DNA of 64,000 bases from HGW-17 sp938004375 (GTDB taxonomy: Bacteria > Myxococcota_A > Polyangia > HGW-17), in NCBI GenBank assembly GCA_036802685.1, contig DAIRVS010000001.1, positions 62,001 to 126,000 of the forward strand, given 5' to 3'. A program made the translations under genes and the position numbers. The notes beneath the pieces are model-generated. The model had not been told where the DNA came from and made no database searches. It saw only the letters and a list, made by a program, of their open reading frames with translations. Below are positions 34,014 through 42,373 of this stretch, in pieces; the first letter of the stretch is position 1, and each line of letters starts with the position of its first letter.

Positions 34014-35291
34014 TCAGTTCGTCCCGTACACCGGGAGGGCCTCGTAGATGACCCCCTCGATGGTGTCCCCGCCGGGGCCGTAGAAGACCACCAGCAGGTG
34101 CGTGTCATCGAGCTGGGCGAAGGAGGGATAGCCGCACTCGATGGCGCCGCAGTCGGCGATCCGCAGGGGGGCGCTCCAGGTGTCCCCCTCGTCGACCGAG
34201 TACATCATCGAGACCCACTCCTGGGTGAACTCGTCGTTGATCTCCCGAAAAGCCGAGAGCACGACGCCGTGGCTCGTCCGGAACAGGTCGGGGGCGTGCC
34301 CGACGAAGTCAAACGGACGCCAGGTACCCCAGGTCAGGCCACCGTCTTCGGAGACGGTCTGCGCCAGGTCACCCGGCGTGGAGGGCGTGGTGCCGTAGGC
34401 GGTGCGCACGTGCAGCAGCCAACGCCCGGAGGGCAGAATCAACAACGAGGGTTCCTGCAACCACACCGAGGGCACAGCCCCGGGGAGCACCGGGCGCTCG
34501 TCCCAACTGACGCCCTCGTCGGAGCTGACGAACAGGGAGATCGTGGAGCGCAGGCAGGCGGCGATGTTGTTCAGGTTGAGGGCGTTGCCGCCGTAGTTGG
34601 GCAGGATCCACTGTCCCCCGTGCTCCACGAGGGGGGACGAGGAGGCATGCACGATCACCGGGTCGCCGTCGGCGTCCACCCAGCGTCCGTCCCCGTCGAG
34701 CCCGGCGCCGACCTCCAGTTGCATGGTCCCGGGGGTGATCTGCGCCGGCTCGCTCCAGGTCTCCCCGTCGTCCCCGGAGACGACCCGGAAGGTCTCATGG
34801 AGATAGACCGTGTCGGGACCGAAGCTCTGCCCGCGATACTGGAACCACGTCACCATCAACCGACCGTCCGAGAGCCGGGTGATCGACGGATCCCGGTCGT
34901 CCATGCCCGCCACGTCGACCAGGACCTCGGGTTCGGACCAGGTGCGACCGTCGGCGGTGCCCACCTGCTTCAGGATCCGACCGGTGGCGTCGACGTGGGT
35001 GTTCCCCTGCCGGTAGACCAGCAGCCACCGCCCGTCGGACAGGGGAGCCACGTCCGGGAACGCCAGGTGACCGGCGTCACCGGCGATGACGAAGCGCTCC
35101 AATTCCTGCAACTGGAGATCCACGGGCGGCTGGAAATTATTCACATTATTTTGATTGTTTACATTGCTCTGATTGTTTTGGGCGTCGGCATCCGAATCCC
35201 CGTCCCCGAGAATGTCCGTAGATGGCTTCGTTGCCGAGTCGCAACCCAAGCAGAAGATGAAAGACATGATCAGGAAAAAGCAACAGCGCAT
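34014..35291 (-). CDS. Asp-box (sialidase-fold) lipoprotein
   Basis: Surface lipoprotein of 425 residues, a six-bladed propeller with repeated Asp boxes (S-x-D-x-G-x-T-W): DDGETWSEP, SDEGVSWDE, EDGGLTWGT and DEGDTWSAP. The family includes exo-sialidases and unrelated glycosidases or binding proteins; I see an RDPSITRL Arg but cannot confirm a sialidase active site. The lipobox is FCLGC at about residue 17, followed by an Asn-rich linker (NNQSNVNNQNNVNN). ATG 35291 gives the compact signal peptide; the upstream frame adds poor sequence. It precedes the RND genes with a three-base gap. Confidence 0.7.
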   Translation of the reverse strand: MRCCFFLIMSFIFCLGCDSATKPSTDILGDGDSDADAQNNQSNVNNQNNVNNFQPPVDLQLQELERFVIAGDAGHLAFPDVAPLSDGRWLLVYRQGNTHVDATGRILKQVGTADGRTWSEPEVLVDVAGMDDRDPSITRLSDGRLMVTWFQYRGQSFGPDTVYLHETFRVVSGDDGETWSEPAQITPGTMQLEVGAGLDGDGRWVDADGDPVIVHASSSPLVEHGGQWILPNYGGNALNLNNIAACLRSTISLFVSSDEGVSWDERPVLPGAVPSVWLQEPSLLILPSGRWLLHVRTAYGTTPSTPGDLAQTVSEDGGLTWGTWRPFDFVGHAPDLFRTSHGVVLSAFREINDEFTQEWVSMMYSVDEGDTWSAPLRIADCGAIECGYPSFAQLDDTHLLVVFYGPGGDTIEGVIYEALPVYGTN

Positions 35292-35501
35292 GTCCAGGCT
35301 CCGACGTCCCCGGGGTACCCCGGCGAAAACGCATACTATCACGGATATCCTGCAGGGGAAGCCGTTTTTGCGATTGCATTCAAGATGAATCTTGGATACA
35401 CCTTTTCGATCGGAAGTCCGGTGAACGGCTTCCTGTTTGACCTATGTCCCAAGGATGAGGGACATGGGCGGTCGACTGTTTTTCCTTGATCGAGGTGTTT
35501 C

Positions 35502-37697
35502 ATCACAAATAGCGTCTTTCCCGTCCGGTTCGGCGACTATCTGCTGCTCGAGCGCATCAGCACCGGCGGCATGGCCGAGGTGTGCCTGGCGAAGTCCTTT
35601 GGCGTCGAGGGATTCCAGAAGACGGTGGCGATCAAGACCATCCTGCCGCACATCAGCGAGGACGAGAACTTCGTCATCATGTTCATCGACGAGGCCAAGA
35701 TCGCGGCCCGCCTGCAGCACGCGAACATCTGCCAGGTCTTCGACTTCGGCAAGATCAGCGACGACTTCGGCGAGCACCTCTACCAGGTCATGGAGTACAT
35801 CCCGGGCTTCTCCCTCAAGCACCTCGCCCGCACCTTCTGGGACAAGAAGCAGCAGGTGCCCGTGGGCGCCGCGCTGCACGTCATCGCGCGCGTCTGCGAG
35901 GGCCTCGACTACGCCCACGCCCTGCCCGACCGGGACGGACGACCCTTGGGCATCGTCCACCGCGACGTCACCCCCGCGAACATCCTGGTCTCCGTCGAGG
36001 GGGCGGTGAAACTGATCGACTTCGGCATCGCCAAGGCCGCCCAGCGCGAGACCAAGACCCAGGCCGGCATCGTCAAGGGCAAATTCGGATACATGACCCC
36101 CGAGCAATTGCAGGGCAAGACCCTCGACGGCCGCTCGGACATCTTCTCCCTGGGCGTCGGCCTCTGGGAGCTCCTGGCCGGGCGCATCCTGTTCAACGAG
36201 CCCAATGAGCTCGACAACCTGCGCAAGATCATGAACGGCGACTACCCGGACATTCGGGAGATCCGTGACGATCTGCCCGACGAGATCGCCGACGTGGTCA
36301 TGAAGGCCCTGGCCCACGACCGAGAGCGGCGCTACCCGTCTGCCGAGGAGTTCGCCCAGGACATCAACCAGGCCGCCTTCAAGACCCGCAACTTCTGGAA
36401 CACCACCAGCCTGGAGAAGTTCATCCGGGAGCACTTTCCCCGGGAGGTCGAGGCCGAAGCCGAGAAGCGCAGCAAGTACGCCGGGATCCGGAAGGAAGAC
36501 TTCCTGAAATACCCGTCGGTCACCGACCTGGGCAAGCAGCGGCTCGAGGAGGCCGAGGAGCTAGACGCCGGGGATCTGGAGCTCGAGGAGGCCGAGGAGC
36601 TCGAAGAGGTGGAAGACGATGACGAGGAGAGCGGACAGGACAGGACCGTGGTCTCCCGCGCGCCCCAGAAGAAGCCGGCCGCCCGCCCCGCCAGCCGCGA
36701 GGTCTCCGGCGTGACGCCCCCGGTCTCGCGCGAGGACGTGCGCTCCACCAACTTCTCGGGGTCCCTCGATCTCGACGCGCCCCGCCGGGAGGCCAACCGG
36801 CAGCAGTCCGCCGAGTATCCGACGTTCACCCTCGAACCCAAACCGCGCAAGGCCGATCCTCCGCCCGCGAACGAGGGTTTCAACCCGCGCGCCACCGGCG
36901 CGCCGGGGGCGGGGCAGGCGAACGCCGGTTACGCCGGCGCCAACACCGGGTTCCCGACGGCCAACGCCGGTTTCTCCGGCGCCAACACCGGGTTCCCGAC
37001 GGCCAACGCCGGTTTCTCCGGCGCCAACGCCGGGTTTCCCACCGGCGAGCAGGATTATCCGGCCTATCTGTCACCCTACGGGGAGCTGTCCGCCCAGAAC
37101 AATTCCTTCATCAACGAGCCCTCGATGCCCCCCGAGGAGAGCTTCGCGGACGAGACCGCCGCCTACCGTCCCGGCAGCGCCCCCTCGATGCCCGCCCAGG
37201 GCTACTACGGTGAGGACGGCCAGTGGTACCCCTACACGCAGTCCCAGCAGGTCCAGGGCTACTACGGCGAGGACGGCCAGTGGTATCCCTATACCCAGCA
37301 GCAGCAACAGACCCAGGGTTATTACGGCGAGGACGGTCAGTGGTATCCCTACACGCCCGCCCACGATCAGGGCTACTACGGCGAGGACGGCCGGTGGTAT
37401 CCCTACGACCAGCAGCAGCAACAGCAACCCCAGGGCTACTACGGCGAGGACGGTCAGTGGTACTCCTACGACCAGCAGCAACAGCAACCCCAGGGCTACT
37501 ACGGCGAGGACGGCCAGTGGTACCCCTACGACCAGCCGCAGCAACCCCAGGGCTACTACGGCGAAGACGGTCAGTGGCACGCGTATCCCAATCCCTACTA
37601 TCAGAGCACCCATTCCTACCCGGACTACAGTTATCCCGACCACAGCCGGCCGGACCTCCCCGGCATGACGCCTCCCCTGCCACCCAAAAAACGCTGA
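35502..37697 (+). CDS. Ser/Thr protein kinase with YYGEDGQWYPY repeat tail, apparent ATC start
   Basis: Kinase of about 731 residues. Coding by homology begins before the first ATG (35571): the in-frame sequence FGDYLLLERISTGG is the expected first strand and glycine loop, and no ATG, GTG or TTG occurs between the stop at 35487 and 35571. GAGGTG at 35492-35497 lies just before an ATC at 35502, the likely start unless a base is wrong. The kinase domain is intact (VAIKTIL, IVHRDVTPAN, LIDFGIAKA). The tail has acidic stretches, 42-base repeats (GFPTANAGFSGAN) and seven GYYGEDGQWYPY repeats, ending in Pro/Lys. No membrane helix. Tail probably mediates protein contacts or condensate-like assembly. 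Confidence 0.75.
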   Translation: MTNSVFPVRFGDYLLLERISTGGMAEVCLAKSFGVEGFQKTVAIKTILPHISEDENFVIMFIDEAKIAARLQHANICQVFDFGKISDDFGEHLYQVMEYIPGFSLKHLARTFWDKKQQVPVGAALHVIARVCEGLDYAHALPDRDGRPLGIVHRDVTPANILVSVEGAVKLIDFGIAKAAQRETKTQAGIVKGKFGYMTPEQLQGKTLDGRSDIFSLGVGLWELLAGRILFNEPNELDNLRKIMNGDYPDIREIRDDLPDEIADVVMKALAHDRERRYPSAEEFAQDINQAAFKTRNFWNTTSLEKFIREHFPREVEAEAEKRSKYAGIRKEDFLKYPSVTDLGKQRLEEAEELDAGDLELEEAEELEEVEDDDEESGQDRTVVSRAPQKKPAARPASREVSGVTPPVSREDVRSTNFSGSLDLDAPRREANRQQSAEYPTFTLEPKPRKADPPPANEGFNPRATGAPGAGQANAGYAGANTGFPTANAGFSGANTGFPTANAGFSGANAGFPTGEQDYPAYLSPYGELSAQNNSFINEPSMPPEESFADETAAYRPGSAPSMPAQGYYGEDGQWYPYTQSQQVQGYYGEDGQWYPYTQQQQQTQGYYGEDGQWYPYTPAHDQGYYGEDGRWYPYDQQQQQQPQGYYGEDGQWYSYDQQQQQPQGYYGEDGQWYPYDQPQQPQGYYGEDGQWHAYPNPYYQSTHSYPDYSYPDHSRPDLPGMTPPLPPKKR
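36936..37040 (+). repeat. 42-base tandem repeat in kinase tail
   Basis: Two perfect 42-base copies (36936-36977 and 36978-37019) plus a partial third encode GANTGFPTANAGFS. Perfect identity including silent positions indicates a recent duplication. Confidence 0.9.
37199..37597 (+). repeat. Seven GYYGEDGQWYPY repeats in kinase tail
   Basis: Seven copies of a 54-63-base unit encoding GYYGEDGQWYPY separated by Gln-rich spacers. The aromatic core is strictly kept while the Gln spacers vary in length. Confidence 0.85.
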
Positions 37698-37844
37698 TTC
37701 CTTCACCCGAAGCGGTCAGATTCCATCGGATTCCGTGATCGAACGACGCCGTCGCCGTGGAACACCCCGCGACGAACCCGGATTCTTATGGGATTCCATC
37801 CTGGCATGGGGCTTGCGAAGGCACGGTCACGGGAGGAGGAACCC

Positions 37845-38225
37845 ATGCAGGTCATGCCCCTGGTCATCGAAATGCTCCGGCAGGTCGAGCTTCGCAACCA
37901 ACGACATCCGATGCGCCTCTACGGAACGCTCGCCCGAGGAGCCGTCTGGTCCTGCCTCGACAAGATGGCCTGGGCCATGCCGGACCTCGCGCGGATCCTC
38001 CGTTGGGGGGTGGAGCGGCGCCTGATCGGCCGGGCCGAGGCCCGCAGGCTGTGGCGGCTCGTCCACCTGGCCGTCGAAGCGGGCGCCGCGGCGCCGGTCC
38101 TCCCGTCACGCAGTCCGCCCCCGGCGGCCCTGCGGACCGAACTGCACGTGTTGCACGGCCTCGCCAGGCCGTGGCAGGAGTGGGCCACCGAACCAATCGA
38201 ACGCAACCAGGAGGAATCCAGATGA
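37845..38225 (+). CDS. Small protein coupled to recA, unknown function
   Basis: Unrecognised protein of 126 residues, soluble and mostly helical, rich in Arg and Trp (VWSCLDKMAWAMPDLARILRWG, LWRLVHLAVEAG). Basic charge and helices would suit nucleic-acid or protein binding, but no fold is recognised. GGGAGGAGG lies directly upstream of ATG 37845. Its stop overlaps the recA start (ATGA), so it is translated with recA and probably shares SOS regulation. It might modulate RecA; this is inference from position only. I found no LexA box I can name upstream. Confidence 0.6.
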   Translation: MQVMPLVIEMLRQVELRNQRHPMRLYGTLARGAVWSCLDKMAWAMPDLARILRWGVERRLIGRAEARRLWRLVHLAVEAGAAAPVLPSRSPPPAALRTELHVLHGLARPWQEWATEPIERNQEESR

Positions 38226-39265
38226 TATCCATGGCCAGACTGTCGGACAGCCCGGTGCCAGAGCGCATGCGCCGGGCCATCGGAGAAGTGGAGAAGCGCT
38301 GCGGAGCCGGCACCCTGATGACCTTCGAGGGGCAGGGCCGCGAGGCGGTGGAGGTGATCTCCACCGGATCCTTCGCGCTGGACCGCGCCCTCGGGGTGGG
38401 AGGGCTACCCCGGGGGCGCGTCGTCGAGATCTTCGGCCCGGAGAGCACCGGCAAGACCTCGCTGGCGCTGTCGGTCGTGGCCCAGGCCCAGCGGCGGGGC
38501 GGGTTGTGCGCCTTCGTGGATGCCGAACACGCCCTCGATCTGGGGTACGCCGAGAAGTTGGGCGTGGACACCGCCCAACTGATGATCTCGCAGCCCGACT
38601 ATGGTGAGCAGGCCCTGGAGGTCGTGGACATCCTCGTCTCGGAGGGGGCCGCCGACCTGATCATCGTCGACTCGGTGGCCGCCCTGGTGCCCAAGGCGGA
38701 GATCGACGGGGAGATGACCGACCTGCAGGTCGGCCTGCAGGCCCGGTTGATGAGCAAGGCGCTGCGCAAGATCACCGCCCACTGCGCGCGCAGCCGCACC
38801 ACGGTGATCTTCATCAATCAGATCCGCATGAAGATCGGCGTCATGTTCGGCTCTCCCGAGACCACCCCGGGCGGCCAGGCGTTGAAGTTCTTCAGTTCGG
38901 TGCGCCTGGACATCCGACGGACGGGACACGTCAAAGAGGGCGAGACCGTGCTGGGCAACAAGGTGAAAGTCAAGGTGGTGAAGAACAAGGTCGCCCCCCC
39001 GTTCGCGGTGGCCGAGCTGGAGTTGTGGTTCGATCGCGGCATCAGCCGGACCCACGAACTGTTCGACCTGGGGGTGGAGGCGGGGCTGATCGCCAAGTCC
39101 GGCTCGTGGTACTCGCTGGACGGGGAGCGGCTCGGTCAGGGCCGGGACCGGTCGGTGGAGGCCCTGCGCACGGCACAGGCCCTGAGCGACAGGCTCGAGG
39201 AGCGGCTCAGCCTTGTCCTTCACCCGGGGCGCGGCGCGGACGACGACGCGAACGAGACTTCCTAG
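38222..39265 (+). CDS. recA: Recombinase RecA
   Basis: DNA strand-exchange ATPase and LexA co-protease, 347 residues. Walker A is GPESTGKTS, the Walker B region LIIVDSVAALVPKAEIDGEM, the L1/L2 loops include QARLMSKALRK and GSPETTPGGQALKFFSS. FINQIRMKIGVMFG is the conserved Q motif. The protein is near normal length, with a short acidic end. AGGAGG lies seven bases before the ATG, and the 126-residue upstream gene overlaps by four bases. The 3' end overlaps the convergent coiled-coil gene by 59 bases (39207-39265). Confidence 0.98.
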   Translation: MISMARLSDSPVPERMRRAIGEVEKRCGAGTLMTFEGQGREAVEVISTGSFALDRALGVGGLPRGRVVEIFGPESTGKTSLALSVVAQAQRRGGLCAFVDAEHALDLGYAEKLGVDTAQLMISQPDYGEQALEVVDILVSEGAADLIIVDSVAALVPKAEIDGEMTDLQVGLQARLMSKALRKITAHCARSRTTVIFINQIRMKIGVMFGSPETTPGGQALKFFSSVRLDIRRTGHVKEGETVLGNKVKVKVVKNKVAPPFAVAELELWFDRGISRTHELFDLGVEAGLIAKSGSWYSLDGERLGQGRDRSVEALRTAQALSDRLEERLSLVLHPGRGADDDANETS

Positions 39266-40621
39266 ACCGCCTGGCGTCCGGGGTCCCGGGCGCGGGCTGT
39301 CCGGAGGTCTCCTGGGGCTTGACCGGCTTCCCGGAGGCCTTCTCGCCCTGGGGGCGAGTTTTCTCGCCCTGGGGGAGAGCCTTCTCGCCCTGGGGGCGAG
39401 TTTTCTCGGAAGTTTNNNNNNNNNNNNNNNNNNNNNNNNNNNNNNNNNNNNNNNNNNNNNNNNNNNNNNNNNNNNNNNNNNNNNNNNNNNNNNNNNNNNN
39501 NNNNNNNNNNNNNNNTTCTCGCCCTGGGGGAGAGCCTTCTCGCCCTGGGGGCGAGTTTTCTCGGAAGTTTCTTGAGGCTTGGTCGAACGGCGGGACGGAC
39601 GGGCCTTCTCGCCCTGGGGACGGGCCTTCTCACCCTGGGGACGGGCCTTCTCGCTCTGGGGGCGGGCCGGTTCCGGGATGCTCTCCACGTCGAGGTTGAC
39701 CTTCTCGGTGTAGCGGGCGTCATCGGAGAGCTCGAACATGTTCTGCTGCGAGAAGCCGACCACCGCCGAGATCGGATCGAAGTCCGGGTTCCCGCCCTTG
39801 CGCCGCGGGGTCTTCGTCGAGGGCTGATCCTCGTCGTCCACCTTGCGCTTCTTCTTCTCCGCCACCGCCTGGGCGGCCTTCTCCCCGACCACGGGCTCGT
39901 GGCCCACCTTCACCAGGGGGACCCCCTTCGAGACGGCCTCGACCTCGAGCAGCGCCAGGCGCTCCTGGTTGTCCTCGAGCTCCTGCGTGACCGAGACGAT
40001 CTCGCGGGTGGCCGCCGCCTGGCCCTCCCGGGCCTCGGAGAGCGCGTTGTCGCGCTCCTCGAGCATGAACATGAGCCGGCTCTTCTCGTCCTCCCACAAA
40101 AGGGCCTGGCGGTCCAGGCGCGCCTGGGCCTCCTTCTGGACGCGCTCCAGCTCGGCCGAGCGCTGCCCGAGCTCCTGCTCGGTCTTCTCCAGCTTCTTTC
40201 GCAGGTCACGCAGCTCCTCCTCGTGCTTCTTCAGCGCCGCCCGCGTAGTTCCCGAGGTGAAGTTCGCGTCGAAGATCTCCTTCTCGGCGGCCCGGACCTT
40301 GTGCGTGAGCTTGACGACCTCCTCGCGGAGCTCGGAATTGCGCTTCTCGAGGTCCTGCACCTCGTTCTTGCGCTGCTGGTCCGCCCCCGAGAGCCGGCAG
40401 CGCACGAAGTCCAGCTCCTTCTCGAGGGTGGACACCTTCTCCTCCTTCTCCTTCTGGCCTGGGAGTTCTTTTTCCACGGCCACCTTCTTGGTCAGATAGG
40501 TGACCACGCCGGAGAGCACGTCCTCGTCCTGCAGCATCTCCTCGAGGGAGACCTCGCGGGAGAGCAGCCACTGCAGCACCTTCACAGTCCAACGGGCCTG
40601 AAACGGGAGATGGTCTTTCAT
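39207..40621 (-). CDS. Coiled-coil protein with PQGE repeats, interrupted by assembly gap
   Basis: Cytoplasmic coiled-coil protein; about 419 residues if the scaffold gap is closed as described in the findings. Residues about 1-245 are a long coiled coil (EKRNSELREEVVKLTHKVRAAE, KKHEEELRDLRKKLEKTEQELG). A charged linker follows, then basic EKTRPQGEKALPQGE repeats and an Arg-rich C-terminus with stop at 39207. The N run interrupts this repeat. AAAGGAG lies six bases before ATG 40621. It is 49 bases downstream of panC on the same strand; function unknown. The stop lies within the recA coding region on the other strand. Confidence 0.7.
39361..39570. other. Scaffold gap with identical 55-base flanks
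   Basis: A run of 100 N (39416-39515) is flanked on the left (39361-39415) and the right (39516-39570) by the same 55-base sequence. 55 is a common final k-mer length for short-read assemblers, so the two contig ends probably overlap and the N run is artificial. Confidence 0.9.
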
Positions 40622-40670
40622 GAGAAACTCCTTTGGGCGGAACCGGACCGCGCCGCCCGGACGGGTCCAT

Positions 40671-41531
40671 TCAAACGGAAACGACCCGGTTGTCAATTAA
40701 TCGCGTGCGTCCGAAGAAGACGGCCAGCGCCAGCACGACCGGCGCCGTGACGGCGTCGACCGGCCCGAGGGTGTCCGCGTCCCTGCAGGAGGCGTAGTCG
40801 ACGCGGGCCAGGGGTTCGGCGCCGATGCGCCCGGTGAGGAAACGCTCGACCTCGGGACCGCTCGTCAGGCGACCGGCCCGGATCCCGTCCTCGGCCTCTC
40901 CAAGCGCGCGGGAGAGGACCACCGCCGCAGCGCGCTCCTCGGGACCGAGATAGACGTTGCGCGAGCTCATGGCCAGCCCGTCGGGCTCGCGGACCGTCTC
41001 GCAGCCGACGACCTCCACGCCCAGGTCCAGATCACGCACCATGGTTCTGATGACGCGGAATTGTTGGTAATCCTTGAGCCCGAAGACGGCGACCGCCGGG
41101 CAGACGATATGGAACAGTTTCAGGACCACGGTGGCCACGCCGTCGAAGTGCCCCGGCCGGGAGACGCCGCACAGGGGGGCCGAGACGCCCTCCACCCGCA
41201 CCCGCGTCTGGAAACCGGCCGGATACAACTCCTGCGCGGGGGGGCAGAACACCGCCTGGACGGGGTGGTCCGAGAGCTTCTCGAGATCTCCCTCCAGGTC
41301 CCGCGGGTAGCGGGACAGATCCTCCGAGGGGCCGAACTGCATCGGGTTCACGAAGATCGACACGACCACGCAGTCGCCCAGCTCCGCCGCCCGCTCCACC
41401 AGCCGCAGGTGGCCCCGGTGCAGGTATCCCATGGTGGGGACGAAGGCGATGCGGCGCCCCTCGGCGCGGCGGGCCTCACAGAAGCGGCGCATCCACGCCG
41501 CGCTGGAGATCACCACGGGCTCGTGGGTCAT
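40671..41531 (-). CDS. panC: Pantothenate synthetase
   Basis: ATP-dependent ligase of 286 residues joining pantoate and beta-alanine, the last step of vitamin B5 synthesis. Adenylate-forming motifs: PTMGYLHRGHL (HIGH-like) and MSSRN (KMSKS-like region), with VVSIFVNPMQFGPSEDL and GLKDYQQFRVI. Length is normal for PanC. Its ATG at 41531 overlaps the panB stop in ATGA, so the two are coupled. It could equally be read a little longer, but the overlap start is decisive. Confidence 0.97.
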   Translation of the reverse strand: MTHEPVVISSAAWMRRFCEARRAEGRRIAFVPTMGYLHRGHLRLVERAAELGDCVVVSIFVNPMQFGPSEDLSRYPRDLEGDLEKLSDHPVQAVFCPPAQELYPAGFQTRVRVEGVSAPLCGVSRPGHFDGVATVVLKLFHIVCPAVAVFGLKDYQQFRVIRTMVRDLDLGVEVVGCETVREPDGLAMSSRNVYLGPEERAAAVVLSRALGEAEDGIRAGRLTSGPEVERFLTGRIGAEPLARVDYASCRDADTLGPVDAVTAPVVLALAVFFGRTRLIDNRVVSV

Positions 41532-42370
41532 GTCCGCTCCGCCCGTGGACCACCGTCGGCGGGGGACCCGTCGCCGTCCGCGACGGCCGGGAACACGCAG
41601 GCGCGGACCTCGGAGGCATACTCCCCGAGCGCGGCCTTCACCGTCCCGGTCAGGTCGGCGTACTTCTTCACGAAGCGGGGACAGTAGGTCTCGTTGAGGC
41701 CGAGCAGATCGTAGGACACCAGGACCTGACCGTCGCAGTGAGGACCGGCGCCGATGCCGATGGTCGGGATGCGGAGCGCGCCGGTGATCTCCCGGGCGAG
41801 CCCGTGGGGGATCGCCTCGAGGACGACCGAAAAGGCACCCGCCTCCTCGAGCCGACGCGCCCCCTCGAGAACCCGTGCACCGGCCTCCTTCGACTTGCCC
41901 TGGATGCGGAACCCGCCCATCTGGTGGACGGACTGGGGCACCAGACCCACGTGCCCCATCACGGGGATGCCGTGGGAGACCAGGTGACCCACCAGCTCCA
42001 AAACGTACGGGGTGCTGCCCTCGACCTTGACGGCCTGGGCGCACCCCTCGGACAGGGCGCGCACGGCCGCCTCGACGGCCCGCTCCCGGGAGACGGGCAC
42101 GCTGGGGAAGGGCAGGTCCATCACGAGGAAGGCGCGGGCGAGCCCGCGGGCCACGCAGCGGGTGTGGTACAGCATTTGGTCGAGGGTGACCGCCAGCGTG
42201 TTGGACTGGCCCTGGATCACCATGCCCAGGCTGTCCCCCACCAGGACGACGTCCACCCCGGCCTCGTCGCACAAGCGGGCGAACGTGGCGTCATAGGCGG
42301 TGATCGTGACGATCTTCTGCCCCGCCCGTTTGCACTCGGCGAAAGAACGGATGGTGAAGGCGTCTTTCAT
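41528..42370 (-). CDS. panB: 3-methyl-2-oxobutanoate hydroxymethyltransferase
   Basis: Magnesium-dependent enzyme of 280 residues that adds a hydroxymethyl group from methylene-THF to ketoisovalerate, first committed step to pantothenate. Signature VLVGDSLGMVIQGQ carries the metal Asp; KVEGS and the conserved MGHVGLVPQS and AIPHGLAREITGALRIPTIGIGAG also match. The C-terminus ends with a short unconserved tail. It shares four bases with panC and is the second gene after the propeller lipoprotein, whose stop is three bases away. Confidence 0.97.
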   Translation of the reverse strand: MKDAFTIRSFAECKRAGQKIVTITAYDATFARLCDEAGVDVVLVGDSLGMVIQGQSNTLAVTLDQMLYHTRCVARGLARAFLVMDLPFPSVPVSRERAVEAAVRALSEGCAQAVKVEGSTPYVLELVGHLVSHGIPVMGHVGLVPQSVHQMGGFRIQGKSKEAGARVLEGARRLEEAGAFSVVLEAIPHGLAREITGALRIPTIGIGAGPHCDGQVLVSYDLLGLNETYCPRFVKKYADLTGTVKAALGEYASEVRACVFPAVADGDGSPADGGPRAERT

Positions 42371-42373
42371 GAT

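Noticed and set aside
37199..37597. CRISPR or satellite array
   Set aside because: The repeats are in frame, encode a conserved aromatic peptide and vary in Gln spacers, so they are coding repeats.
37698..37844. SOS/LexA box upstream of the recA operon
   Set aside because: No palindrome matching known LexA consensus sequences was found by eye; the site may differ in this lineage.
39213..39575. Plus-strand ORF running across the N run
   Set aside because: It exists only because N codons do not stop translation; the repeat is coding on the minus strand.
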